Source: Pseudomonadota bacterium
GTDB lineage: Bacteria; Pseudomonadota; Gammaproteobacteria; Steroidobacterales; Steroidobacteraceae
Assembly: GCA_023428645.1 (NCBI GenBank)
Contig: JAEYXD010000103.1
Location: forward strand, 1 to 13,635
Direction of reading: 5' to 3'
Length of the DNA: 13,635 bases
The position numbers and the translations under genes were made by a program. The notes beneath the pieces were generated by a model. The model was given only the letters and a program-made list of their open reading frames with translations, had not been told where the DNA came from and made no database searches. The first letter of the stretch is position 1; every line of letters begins with the position of its first letter. This document shows, piece after piece, positions 6,166-13,480 of this stretch.

Positions 6166-7563
6166 TCACGGATAACAAAACGTGTCCGATGAGGAATCGC
6201 CGCCTTCCAATCGAATCTGATGACTGCGATAGCCATCCGCCGTCGGGACGAAGAAATCCGGATCGAGCGCGAGCCCGCCGTCAGGCTCGGCGTCGCACTT
6301 CACCATCCAGCCTTTGATGCCATCGGGATAGAACTGCCCGTCCCACGCGCGATAGAGGCCGTTCGTAAAGTACACGCGCCGCCCGTCGCGACTGACCTCG
6401 ACCATTTGCGGGCCGCCATTCACGGGCCCGACGGCGGGATGCGGCGTGCGCTTCACGATGCCGCCGAGGCGCACCGAGCCCGTGAGCTCAGGATGATGCG
6501 GATCGGACACGTCGTACTGGCGCATCTCGCCCGTTCCCCAGCACGAGACGTACAGGAATCTGTCATCGAGCGACAGATTGATGTCTGCAATCAACGGCGG
6601 CACTGCCTTGAAGCCCTGCAAGAGCGGCGGCAGCTGCTCGGCCTCGGCGGGCTCGGCTGGGATCTCGATGACCTTCTGTGCCTTCCACTGCCCATTCGCC
6701 TTGTGCCACAGCCACACGGAGGAGGACAGATCCTTGATGCTGATCACCACGCCCGCGAAGCCATACTGTTTGGTCGGATCGCGCGCTTGTCGCAGCTCGA
6801 GTACGAGCTGCTGCTCCGCGCCCAGGTCGATCGCCTGTAGATGTTTGCGCCGGCGCAGATCCCACACATGCAGATGGTGCCCGTACTTCGAGCCCAACAG
6901 CAGCTCGGGCACGAGACCGTTCTCGATCATGTTCGGCGTGCCCCACTCGCTCGTGATCTGCACGTCGTGTCCGAGATGCCAGGCGAAGTCGTAAGCAAGG
7001 TATTGCGGTCCGCGATCGACTTCCCAGCGGCCAAGGACATCGAACGAATCGTGATCGAGCAGCAGGATGCCGCCGGGACCGTCGCCGTCCGGCGCGCCGA
7101 GCATGCTCACGTAGATGCCTTCGGGGCCGCAGTGCAACGTGTGCGGTCGCGAGTATCCCGCGCGTTCGTGCACTTCGCGTGGCTCGATCACTTTCACGAG
7201 TCGCGGCGAGCGCGGATCGGGCCGCGTGTCCAGGATGTGCAATCGCGACGAGCGCAGCCCCGGCACGATCAGGTATCGCCGCTCGACGTGCGGATGCGAG
7301 GCATAGGGACACAGCGCCGAGCTGCACGCATTCCATCCGAAGTGATGCAGCTCGTCGCCCGCGTTCGGCATCGCGGTCTGTCCGATCAATGTGCCGAACG
7401 TCGACGACTTGGGATCGACATCCACGACTCCGAGCGCGTCGGGCTCGTCACCCGCGACGTTGAGCAGGGCGACGTAGGCGAGCTTCTCTGGCGGCGCGTG
7501 CATCGCGACGCGGGCGGAGGGATAGAACGTCGGGTCAGGTTTCCAGGTTGCCCAAGTGGCCAT
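6166..7563 (-). CDS. Selenium-binding protein 56 family / methanethiol oxidase homologue
   Basis: A complete 465-residue member of the SBP56/SELENBP1 family, a beta-propeller that in characterised members (human SELENBP1, bacterial MtoX) oxidises methanethiol to formaldehyde, H2S and H2O2. Matching blocks in order are: ELHHFGWNACSSA (71-83); SRPHTLHC (138-145); GILLLDHDSFDVLGRWE; AYDFAWHLGHDVQITSEWGTP; GHHLHVWDL; ADINLSLDDRFLYVSCWGTG with MRQYDVSDPHHPELTG; GGPQMVEVSRDGRRVYFTN; AWDGQFYPDGIKGWM; and C-terminal GGDSSSDTF. C80 matches the selenium-binding Cys of human SELENBP1. The second Cys of CSSC is displaced (CSSALC, C80/C85), and human GGDCSSD is GGDSSSD here. There is no signal peptide, so it is cytoplasmic unless the start is wrong; bacterial MtoX is periplasmic as I recall. 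GGAGG lies 4 nt before the ATG. The assignment to the family is firm; the substrate is inference. Confidence 0.93.
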   Translation of the reverse strand: MATWATWKPDPTFYPSARVAMHAPPEKLAYVALLNVAGDEPDALGVVDVDPKSSTFGTLIGQTAMPNAGDELHHFGWNACSSALCPYASHPHVERRYLIVPGLRSSRLHILDTRPDPRSPRLVKVIEPREVHERAGYSRPHTLHCGPEGIYVSMLGAPDGDGPGGILLLDHDSFDVLGRWEVDRGPQYLAYDFAWHLGHDVQITSEWGTPNMIENGLVPELLLGSKYGHHLHVWDLRRRKHLQAIDLGAEQQLVLELRQARDPTKQYGFAGVVISIKDLSSSVWLWHKANGQWKAQKVIEIPAEPAEAEQLPPLLQGFKAVPPLIADINLSLDDRFLYVSCWGTGEMRQYDVSDPHHPELTGSVRLGGIVKRTPHPAVGPVNGGPQMVEVSRDGRRVYFTNGLYRAWDGQFYPDGIKGWMVKCDAEPDGGLALDPDFFVPTADGYRSHQIRLEGGDSSSDTFCYP

Positions 7564-7670
7564 GATGCCTCCAGGTGGAGAGCCTCACGTCGAGGAAGTG
7601 TGCACGCGGCGTGGATCGCCGCGAGCGAACGGGCAGCGACTATCGTCCCATTCCATGGTCGCGGCAGGGC

Positions 7671-7685
7671 GGGGAAATACCTAAG
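7671..7685 (-). promoter_or_regulatory. Candidate activator box upstream of the SBP56 gene
   Basis: In the 153-nt gap before the SBP56 gene the minus strand reads CTTAGGTATTTCCCC, about 110 nt before the start codon. It resembles FixJ/NarL-type response-regulator boxes as I remember them (TTAAGTAATTTCCC), with one substitution and one deletion. No regulator gene is in the window, so this is only a lead. Confidence 0.2.
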
Positions 7686-7716
7686 CAGCGTCGCGCCAAG
7701 CGCGCCGCCGCATTCG

Positions 7717-8280
7717 CTAGGTCGCGATGAGCTCGCCGCCGCTCGTCCCCCATTGCCGCGCCAGCGCGCTGCGCTCTTCGGCCGATTTCGGCTCGAGGCC
7801 CAGCACGATGCCGCCCTCGCGGAGCCCATGCTCGTACCGCTCCGCGCGATCCGAAGGAATTCCCCATTCCGTGAAGGCGCCGAGCAAACCGGTCGCAAGG
7901 CCCGCCGTGCCCGCGGCGGTGAGCGCGATCGCGATCGGGCCCGCGGCCACCAGCCCCAATCCCGGCAGTAAGAGCGCCGCGCCGACCGCCGCAATCACGG
8001 GCGCGACCGTGCCCACGGTGCCGCCCACGGGACCGCCGAGAATCTCCGCGCGCTTCGAAGCTTCCGGCGCGGGCGCGGCGGCCTTGTCGCCGAGCGGTGT
8101 CGTCGTACCCGAGCGGGCCAGGTAACGCTCGCGCGTCTCGTCGGTCATGAGCACGTTGATCTCCTCGGCTGCATAGCCCGCGGAGAGCGCAGCCTGATAC
8201 CCGCGCTCGGCGCCGCGCGCGTCGCGAAACAGTGCCGTGAGCATCGGGGCCTTATGGAGGACACCAGCGGATTCGGCCAT
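7717..8280 (-). CDS. YflT/GSP17M-like general stress protein
   Basis: A 187-residue protein. The N-terminal 50 residues (TALFRDARGAERGYQAALSA, then EEINVLMTDETRERY) fit the small alpha/beta fold of YflT/general-stress-protein-17M domains. The centre (about 82-139) is a long Gly/Ala-rich hydrophobic stretch able to form one or two membrane-inserting hairpins. The C terminus (WGIPSDRAERYEHGLREGGIVLGLEP) matches the paired element in which an amphipathic helix precedes a final strand. The function of the family is poorly defined; members are stress-induced. ATG 8280 is chosen because GAGG lies about 6 nt upstream; the frame is open further upstream but loses protein-like character. It is first in the minus-strand gene series, 153 nt before the SBP56 gene, and diverges from the PQQ dehydrogenase gene. 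Confidence 0.8.
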   Translation of the reverse strand: MAESAGVLHKAPMLTALFRDARGAERGYQAALSAGYAAEEINVLMTDETRERYLARSGTTTPLGDKAAAPAPEASKRAEILGGPVGGTVGTVAPVIAAVGAALLLPGLGLVAAGPIAIALTAAGTAGLATGLLGAFTEWGIPSDRAERYEHGLREGGIVLGLEPKSAEERSALARQWGTSGGELIAT

Positions 8281-8496
8281 GGACCACCTCGCGTGAGATC
8301 GGATGTCTGTGCAACGCCGAGCGCGCGCCAGTGGTTGCGGATGCGACGCAGCAATGAAGCGCAATTCCGGCGTTAGCGCGCTCGACGGCAATCGCATGCG
8401 TGGCGAGATCAACAGCGGCCGTCTCGACCTCTCGGGCGGCAGCAGCGACGTCGCGCGCAAGGACTGGCCGCAGCCCAATGACGCCGAGCCTGAACG

Positions 8497-8521
8497 TTCC
8501 TTGACCGTAACTTTCTTGACC
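8497..8521 (+). promoter_or_regulatory. 15-bp-spaced direct repeat in the divergent intergenic region
   Basis: TTCCTTGACC (8497-8506) and TTTCTTGACC (8512-8521) form a near-perfect direct repeat 60-84 nt before the PQQ dehydrogenase start. The TTGACC cores look like sigma-70 -35 boxes, but no acceptable -10 lies 16-18 nt downstream of either. The GAACGTTC palindrome (8492-8499) overlaps the first copy. The rest of the 300-nt divergent gap (8281-8580) shows no gene and no clear promoter. Confidence 0.3.
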
Positions 8522-8580
8522 TGGCTCGGGTCGGTGGCGAGGATCGATCGACGCACTACGAATTTTTTCGGGGGGACTCC

Positions 8581-10464
8581 TTGCGCGCTGTGTTGCTTCG
8601 CCTGGCCGTGGCCGCCGGGCTGCTCGTCGCATTACCGCTCGGCGCACAGATGCCCGATGCGAGTGGCGCCGCTGCGAGCGGCGCGGTTCATCCCGGGCAG
8701 ACCGTCTACGAGCGCTCCTGCGCGGCCTGTCACGACAATACGCAAGCGACGCGCGCGCCCGCGCTCGCGAGCCTCAGAACCATGCACCGCGCGACGGTCG
8801 AGTACGCGATCACGGTCGGCTACATGAAAATTCAGGCGCAGCACTTGAGTGCGCCCGAGCGCACGCAGCTGCTCGATTGGCTGTCGCTCGGACAGCCGGC
8901 GCACGACGGTTGGCTGGCGCAGGCGAAATGCTCGAAGCGAGACTCGGCCATCGATGCGAGGGCGCGACCGATCGCAACGACGTTCGGTCTCGATGCCGCC
9001 AACCTGCGCCGGCAGTCGGCTGCCGAAGCCGGGTTGCGCACGAGTGATTTCGCGAAGCTCGAACTCGCGTGGGCCTTCGGCTTTCCGCAAACGCCGACGA
9101 TGCGTTCGCAGCCCGTCGTCGTCGGCGACACGATCTATATCGCGACGGCGGACGCCGGCCGGCTGTTCGCGCTGAATGCGACGTCCGGCTGCGTGAAGTG
9201 GTCGTATGAATCCAAAGTGCCGCTGCGCTCGTCGCTGAGCTACGGCGAGCTCGGGAAGGGGCGCCCGGTCATCGTCACCGGCGATTCGGTCGGCGGTGTC
9301 ATCGCGCTCGATGCGCTCACGGGCGCACAGCTGTGGCGTGCGGATCTACGCATGCACGAATCGAATCGCATCACCGGCACGCCGGTCATTCACGATGGCC
9401 GTGTCTTCGCGCCGTTGTCGGCGGTCGAGATCAATTACACGCTCGACGATCGCTACGAGTGTTGCAAGGCGCAGGGCGCCGTCATCGCGCTCGATCTTGC
9501 GACCGGCAAGATCATGTGGACGGGCCGCACGATGGCCGAGGCCACGAAACAAAAGCTCAATCGCGCCGGCGCGCAGCTGTGGGGCCCATCGGGCGCGCCG
9601 ATCTGGACGACGCCCGCGATCGATGCAAAGCGCAACGTGCTCTACGTCGGCACGGGCGAGAACAACTCGCTGCCGGTGACGGAAACGTCGGATGCCATCA
9701 TCGCGTTCGATCTCGACACGGGCGAGCGCAAGTGGGTGTTCCAAGCGACCGCACGCGACGCATGGAATTACGCGTGCCGCAACGGCGCGAATTGCGACTT
9801 CGGCGACGCGGCCGTCGTGCTCGATCACGACTTCGGCGGCTCGGTGATGATCGTGAAGCGCAAGGACGGCCGCGACCTGCTCGTCGCGGGTCAGAAGTCC
9901 GGTACGGTGTGGGCGCTCGATCCGGATCGGGCCGGTGCGTTGGTCTGGTCGAATCGCATCACTCGCGGCAGCGCGAATGGCGGCATTCATTGGGGCACCG
10001 CGACCGATGGCACGCGCGTGTTCGCGCCGATGAACGATCGCGGCGGACCGAGCGAGGAGTATCCGCTCGGCGGCCCGGGGCTGCATGCGCTCGATCTGGA
10101 GACAGGCAAGGTGTTGTGGAGCCGCAAGGCGGAGGCCGATTGCAGCGGCGATCGCCAACAGCGCTTCAGCGGCTGCGATACGCGCCTCGGCTACTCACCG
10201 GCACCGCTCGTCGTCGATGGCGCGGTCGTGCAGGGCTCCATCGACGGCATTCTGCGCGTCTTCGACGCCGCGACTGGCGCGACGCTGTGGAGCTACGACA
10301 CGATGCGCACGTTCGACACGATCAACGGCGTCGCCGGCAACGGAGGCTCGCTGGATGCCGCGCCGTACGTCGCCGCGAACGGAACGCTGTTCGTGACGTC
10401 GGGGTACTCGCGCTTCGGCCAGACGCCAGGGAATGTGCTGCTGGCGTTTCGGCCAAAGCGTTAG
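8581..10464 (+). CDS. Secreted PQQ-dependent dehydrogenase with N-terminal cytochrome c domain (PVA dehydrogenase type)
   Basis: A 627-residue periplasmic quinoprotein. The signal peptide is MRAVLLRLAVAAGLLVALPLGA, cleaved near residue 22. A single-haem cytochrome c domain follows, with CAACH at 47-51 and M82 as likely axial ligand. Then comes an eight-bladed PQQ propeller with repeated blade ends (DTIYIATADAGRLFALNATSG, VIALDALTGAQLWR, VIALDLATGKIMWTG, IIAFDLDTGERKWVF, TVWALDPD, LHALDLETGKVLWSR, LRVFDAATGATLWSYD). Vicinal cysteines C294-C295 in YECCKAQG suit the disulfide over PQQ found in this class. The order, cytochrome first and propeller second, and WNYACRNGANCD plus LLVAGQKSGTVWALD match polyvinyl-alcohol dehydrogenase (cytochrome), EC 1.1.2.6. 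No PVA hydrolase gene is present, so the natural substrate may be another secondary alcohol. The start is TTG, with a G-rich site (GGGGGG) 5 nt upstream; GTG at 8590 is an alternative that shortens the signal peptide. Confidence 0.9.
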   Translation: MRAVLLRLAVAAGLLVALPLGAQMPDASGAAASGAVHPGQTVYERSCAACHDNTQATRAPALASLRTMHRATVEYAITVGYMKIQAQHLSAPERTQLLDWLSLGQPAHDGWLAQAKCSKRDSAIDARARPIATTFGLDAANLRRQSAAEAGLRTSDFAKLELAWAFGFPQTPTMRSQPVVVGDTIYIATADAGRLFALNATSGCVKWSYESKVPLRSSLSYGELGKGRPVIVTGDSVGGVIALDALTGAQLWRADLRMHESNRITGTPVIHDGRVFAPLSAVEINYTLDDRYECCKAQGAVIALDLATGKIMWTGRTMAEATKQKLNRAGAQLWGPSGAPIWTTPAIDAKRNVLYVGTGENNSLPVTETSDAIIAFDLDTGERKWVFQATARDAWNYACRNGANCDFGDAAVVLDHDFGGSVMIVKRKDGRDLLVAGQKSGTVWALDPDRAGALVWSNRITRGSANGGIHWGTATDGTRVFAPMNDRGGPSEEYPLGGPGLHALDLETGKVLWSRKAEADCSGDRQQRFSGCDTRLGYSPAPLVVDGAVVQGSIDGILRVFDAATGATLWSYDTMRTFDTINGVAGNGGSLDAAPYVAANGTLFVTSGYSRFGQTPGNVLLAFRPKR

Positions 10465-10480
10465 CCGAAGCCGCGCAGTT

Positions 10481-10496
10481 GCTTCGCCGCCGAAGC
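10481..10496 (+). other. Hairpin after the PQQ dehydrogenase gene
   Basis: GCTTCG, loop CCGC, CGAAGC form a 6-bp stem 17 nt past the dehydrogenase stop; flanking CCGC/GCGG can extend it across an internal loop. There is no T-run, so it is at best a weak or Rho-assisted terminator or an mRNA-stabilising structure. Confidence 0.35.
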
Positions 10497-10598
10497 GCGG
10501 AGCCGAGTCGTGTGACGTCGGCAAATCTTGCCGCCATCGCTGCCGGAACAATGCCGAGCTCGTTTCGTTCGATCCAGAAGACACCGAGGAGAAGTCTC

Positions 10599-11093
10599 AT
10601 GGCGAACGAACAGCAACTCGAAGCGAAATTCTGGAAGGCATTGCGCAGTGACATGGTCGTGATGCTCGGCCTTGCCGGCGTCGAAGAAGGCCACTGCCAG
10701 CCGATGACCGCGCAGTTCGACAACGAGATGCCGGAAGGTCCGATCTGGTTTTTCACCACAAAAGATACCGATCTGGTGCGCTCCATGGGCGGCAGTCATC
10801 GTGCGATCGCGCAGTTCGTGTCGAAGGGCCACGACGTGTTCGCGTCCATTCACGGCGAGCTCAGCGTCGATAACGATCGTGCGCGAATCGACCGTTTGTG
10901 GAATCGCTTCGCGGCGGCGTGGTACGAAGGCGGCAAGGACGATCCGCGGCTGCAGTTGATCCGTTTCGATCCCGACCACGCGCAAATCTGGTTGAACGAG
11001 AACAGCCTGTTCGCCGGCGCGAAGATTCTGCTCGGCGGCGATCCGAAGAAGAGCTACCGCGACAAGGTCGCTGACGTGCGCTTGAACCACTGA
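10599..11093 (+). CDS. GSP26-type pyridoxamine-phosphate-oxidase-like flavin-binding stress protein
   Basis: A 164-residue split-barrel protein. After a short helix (LEAKFWKALRSD), the strands MVVMLGLAGVEEG and CQPMTAQFDNEM lead to IWFFTTKDTDLVRSM (49-63), typical of general stress protein 26 relatives. The block GHDVFASIHGELSVDNDRAR and the helix LWNRFAAAWYEGGKDDP (100-116) precede LQLIRFDPDHAQIWLNEN. In known homologues the family binds FMN/FAD and has no proven pyridoxamine oxidation; it is too short and lacks the C-terminal region of PdxH. GAGGAG lies 8 nt before the ATG. It follows the PQQ dehydrogenase by 134 nt on the same strand, with a weak hairpin between them. With the YflT-like gene it makes two general-stress-type proteins in 3.4 kb. 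Confidence 0.88.
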   Translation: MANEQQLEAKFWKALRSDMVVMLGLAGVEEGHCQPMTAQFDNEMPEGPIWFFTTKDTDLVRSMGGSHRAIAQFVSKGHDVFASIHGELSVDNDRARIDRLWNRFAAAWYEGGKDDPRLQLIRFDPDHAQIWLNENSLFAGAKILLGGDPKKSYRDKVADVRLNH

Positions 11094-11121
11094 TCTCGCG
11101 CCTGCTTCATTCAGTCCCTCG

Positions 11122-11183
11122 CTCGCGCCCGGCGTCCCTTCCCCCGCGCAGCGGGGGAAGGACAGGAAGGGGGAGGGCGCGAG
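11122..11183. repeat. REP/MITE-like palindromic element 1
   Basis: An inner perfect hairpin, CCTTCCCCCGC (11137-11147), loop GCA, GCGGGGGAAGG (11151-11161), is enclosed by outer 9-bp inverted ends CTCGCGCCC (11122-11130) and GGGCGCGAG (11175-11183). The right half continues into a G-rich tail. The layout is that of dispersed REP-like elements common in gammaproteobacteria. It could also act as a 3' structure for the upstream plus-strand gene. Confidence 0.65.
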
Positions 11184-11204
11184 TCTCGCTCCCAGGTCTC
11201 CATA

Positions 11205-11250
11205 TCGCACAAACAACGAGGGCCCCTGTTCCTTCCGGAAAGGGGCCCTC
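11205..11250 (-). terminator. Factor-independent terminator of the EF-G gene
   Basis: A perfect 10-bp stem GAGGGCCCCT (11218-11227) / AGGGGCCCTC (11241-11250) has a 4-bp inner stem TTCC/GGAA. On the minus strand it is followed by GTTGTTTG, a T-rich stretch. It lies 74 nt past the EF-G stop. No T-run follows on the plus strand, so the orientation is minus. Confidence 0.75.
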
Positions 11251-11278
11251 TCTCGAACTAGCAGGCGCTCCACTGCGC

Positions 11279-11316
11279 CACCCTAACCCTCCCCCCGTTT
11301 GCGCGGGGGGAGGAAT
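11279..11316. repeat. REP-like palindromic element 2, opposite orientation to element 1
   Basis: CCTCCCCCCG (11288-11297), loop TTTGCG, CGGGGGGAGG (11304-11313) form a 10-bp stem 11 nt past the EF-G stop. The flank CACCCTAAC reads GTTAGGGTG on the minus strand, a tail often seen beside such hairpins. Element 1 carries its G-rich tail on the plus strand and this one on the minus strand, so the two form an inverted pair around the terminator. Confidence 0.6.
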
Positions 11317-11323
11317 CAGAGCA

Positions 11324-13480
11324 TCACGCGCGCTGCGCTTCCTTCGCCTTCGCCACTTCCGCGATCACCGCATCGGCAACCTGACGCGGGACCGGGTCGT
11401 AGTGCGAGAACTCCATCGTGTACGACGCACGACCGCTCGTCATGCCGCGCAGATGGCCGATGTAGCCGAACATCTCCGACAGCGGCACCGTCGCGACGAC
11501 CGCGATGTTCGTGCCGCGCTCGAGCTGCTCCTGAATCGTGCCGCGACGACGGTTGATGTCGCCGATGACGTCGCCCAGGTAGTCGCCCGGCGTCACGGTC
11601 TCGACCTTCATCACGGGCTCGAGCAGGATCGGGTTCGCCTTGCGAATCGCTTCACGGAAGCAGGCCTTCGCCGCGATTTCGAACGTCAGCGCGTTCGAGT
11701 CCACGTCGTGGTAGCTGCCGTCCGTCAACGTTGCGCGGAAGTCGACCGTCGGATAGTGCGCCAACACGCCGTCTTCCATCTGCATGCGCAGACCCTTTTC
11801 GACGGAGGGCACGTATTCCTTCGGCACCGAGCCGCCGACCGTCTCGTCGACGAACTCGAAGCCCGCGCCGCGCTCGAGCGGCTCGAACGTGATCCAGACC
11901 TCGGCGAACTGACCGGAGCCGCCCGTCTGTTTCTTGTGCACGTACTGCTCGGAAATCGGCTTCGTGAACGTCTCGCGGTACGCGACCTGCGGCTGACCCA
12001 TCACGCCTTCGACGTTGAACTCCGTGCGGATACGGTCGAGCGTCACTTCGAGGTGCAACTCGCCCATGCCGCGCAGAATCGTCTGGCCCGTTTCACGATC
12101 CGTCTCGAGGTACAGCGAAGGATCGGCGCGAACCATCTTGCCAAGCGCTGCGCCGAACTTCTCCTGATCCGCCTTGTTCTTCGGCTTCACGGACACGCTG
12201 ATGACGGGGTCCGGGAAGCGCATGCGCTCGAGCACGACCGGCGCGTTCGCGTCGCACAGCGTGTCGCCCGTATCGGTTTCCGCGAGCGAAACGAGCGCGA
12301 TGATGTCGCCGGCGCGCGCTTCTTCGATCGGATTCGCCTGCGCGGCGAACATCTCCACCATGCGGCCGATCTTCTCGCGCTTGCCGCGCGTCGAATTCAT
12401 CACCGACATGCCCTTCGTCAGCACGCCGGAGTACAAGCGCACGAACGTGAGCGCGCCGTAGGCGTCGTTGATCACCTTGAACGCGAGACCGGAGAACGGC
12501 TCGTCGTCCGAGCAGATGCGCTCGCCGGTCGGATTGCCGTCGGCATCCACCGTCTTGATCGCGGCGACGTCGGTCGGCGCCGGGAGGTAGTCGACGACCG
12601 CGTCGAGCACCTGGGTCGGGCCCTTGTTCTTGTACGAAGAGCCGCAGAGCACCGGGTTGAACGCGCCCTCGAGCGTGCCCTTGCGCAAGCACTTGCGCAG
12701 CACGTCCGCCGACGGAACGGTGCCGTCGTTCAGATAGGCTTCCATCGCTTCGTCGTCCTGCTCGAGGCAGGTATCGACGAGCTCGCTGCGATACTTCTCG
12801 ATGCTGGCGAGGATCTGGCGATCGCTCGGCACCGCGATGCCGAGCTTGTCCGCCAGGTCCGGCGTGATGTCATGGGGTACCGGCTTCGCGTCGCGGCCTT
12901 CTTCTTCCCACACCAGCGCCTTCATCTCGACGAGATCGATCATGCCGCGGAAGTTGTCTTCCGAGCCGATCGGCAGATGCACGGGGAGGGGGCGCGCGCC
13001 GAGGCGCTTCTTGATCATGTCCACGCAGCGCAGGAAGTTCGCGCCGCTGCGATCCATCTTGTTCACATAGCAGATACGCGGCACCTGATAGTTGTCCGCG
13101 AGACGCCAGTTCGTTTCGGACTGCGGCTCCACGCCGGCGACGCCGTCGAACACGACAACAGCGCCGTCGAGCACGCGCAGCGAACGGTTCACTTCGATCG
13201 TGAAGTCGACGTGTCCCGGGGTGTCGATGACGTTGATCTTTTTCTTGCGCCAGAACGCCGAGACCGCGGCGGACTGAATCGTGATGCCGCGCTTCTGCTC
13301 CTGCTCCATGTAGTCCGTCGTGGTCGAGGACTTCAAATCCTTCGTCTCGTGAACGTCGACGATGGTGTGCTTGCGCCCCGTGTAGTACAGGATGCGTTCG
13401 GTGGTCGTGGTCTTTCCGGCATCGACATGGGCGATGATGCCGATGTTACGAATGTCCGAAAGCGGAATGGTACGAGGCAT
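11324..13480 (-). CDS. fusA: Elongation factor G, probably a second EFG1/spd-like copy
   Basis: A complete 718-residue translational GTPase that drives ribosome translocation (E. coli EF-G is 704 aa). The G domain has AHVDAGKTTTTERI (17-30), EQEQKRGITIQSAA in switch I (59-72), DTPGHVDF (86-93), NKMD (140-143) and GSSYKNKG. Domain II has SDDEPFSGLAFKV. Domains III-V contain GMGELHLEVTLDRI, TGGSGQFAEVWI, GSYHDVDSNALTFEIAAK, DVIGDINRRRG and SEMFGYIGHLRGMTSGRASYTMEF. Switch I after VH is 5 residues longer than in E. coli (ETKDLKSSTTTDYM against DGAATMDWM), a length closer to mitochondrial EFG1, and GITIQSAA and INVIDTPGH also resemble that branch. The gene stands alone without rpsL, rpsG or tuf. 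A weak ribosome-binding site (GGA) precedes the ATG. It may be a paralogue (often named fusA2) or the only EF-G; the window cannot decide. Confidence 0.95.
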   Translation of the reverse strand: MPRTIPLSDIRNIGIIAHVDAGKTTTTERILYYTGRKHTIVDVHETKDLKSSTTTDYMEQEQKRGITIQSAAVSAFWRKKKINVIDTPGHVDFTIEVNRSLRVLDGAVVVFDGVAGVEPQSETNWRLADNYQVPRICYVNKMDRSGANFLRCVDMIKKRLGARPLPVHLPIGSEDNFRGMIDLVEMKALVWEEEGRDAKPVPHDITPDLADKLGIAVPSDRQILASIEKYRSELVDTCLEQDDEAMEAYLNDGTVPSADVLRKCLRKGTLEGAFNPVLCGSSYKNKGPTQVLDAVVDYLPAPTDVAAIKTVDADGNPTGERICSDDEPFSGLAFKVINDAYGALTFVRLYSGVLTKGMSVMNSTRGKREKIGRMVEMFAAQANPIEEARAGDIIALVSLAETDTGDTLCDANAPVVLERMRFPDPVISVSVKPKNKADQEKFGAALGKMVRADPSLYLETDRETGQTILRGMGELHLEVTLDRIRTEFNVEGVMGQPQVAYRETFTKPISEQYVHKKQTGGSGQFAEVWITFEPLERGAGFEFVDETVGGSVPKEYVPSVEKGLRMQMEDGVLAHYPTVDFRATLTDGSYHDVDSNALTFEIAAKACFREAIRKANPILLEPVMKVETVTPGDYLGDVIGDINRRRGTIQEQLERGTNIAVVATVPLSEMFGYIGHLRGMTSGRASYTMEFSHYDPVPRQVADAVIAEVAKAKEAQRA

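Noticed and set aside
6841..7971. Plus-strand open frame (376 codons) across the SBP56 and stress genes
   Set aside because: It runs antisense to two well-supported genes and the gap between them, with low-complexity Arg/Ala-rich translation and no recognisable family.
8281..8556. Upstream extension of the YflT-like protein to 8556
   Set aside because: The extra 92 residues are Arg/Ser/Pro-rich without domain character, while ATG 8280 has a good ribosome-binding site and starts the conserved domain.
9333..10598. Upstream open extension of the GSP26-type gene into the dehydrogenase
   Set aside because: The frame is open but Arg-rich and unlike any protein. GAGGAG 8 nt before ATG 10599 and the split-barrel start define the true beginning.
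11250..11281. tRNA-like fragment on the minus strand (TGGCGCAGTGGAGCGCC, then GTTCGAGA)
   Set aside because: The first part looks like a D-arm and the second like a T-loop, but only about 6 nt separate them. There is no anticodon arm, no pairing T-stem and no acceptor stem, so it is a chance resemblance or a short hairpin (GGCGC/GCGCC), not a tRNA gene.
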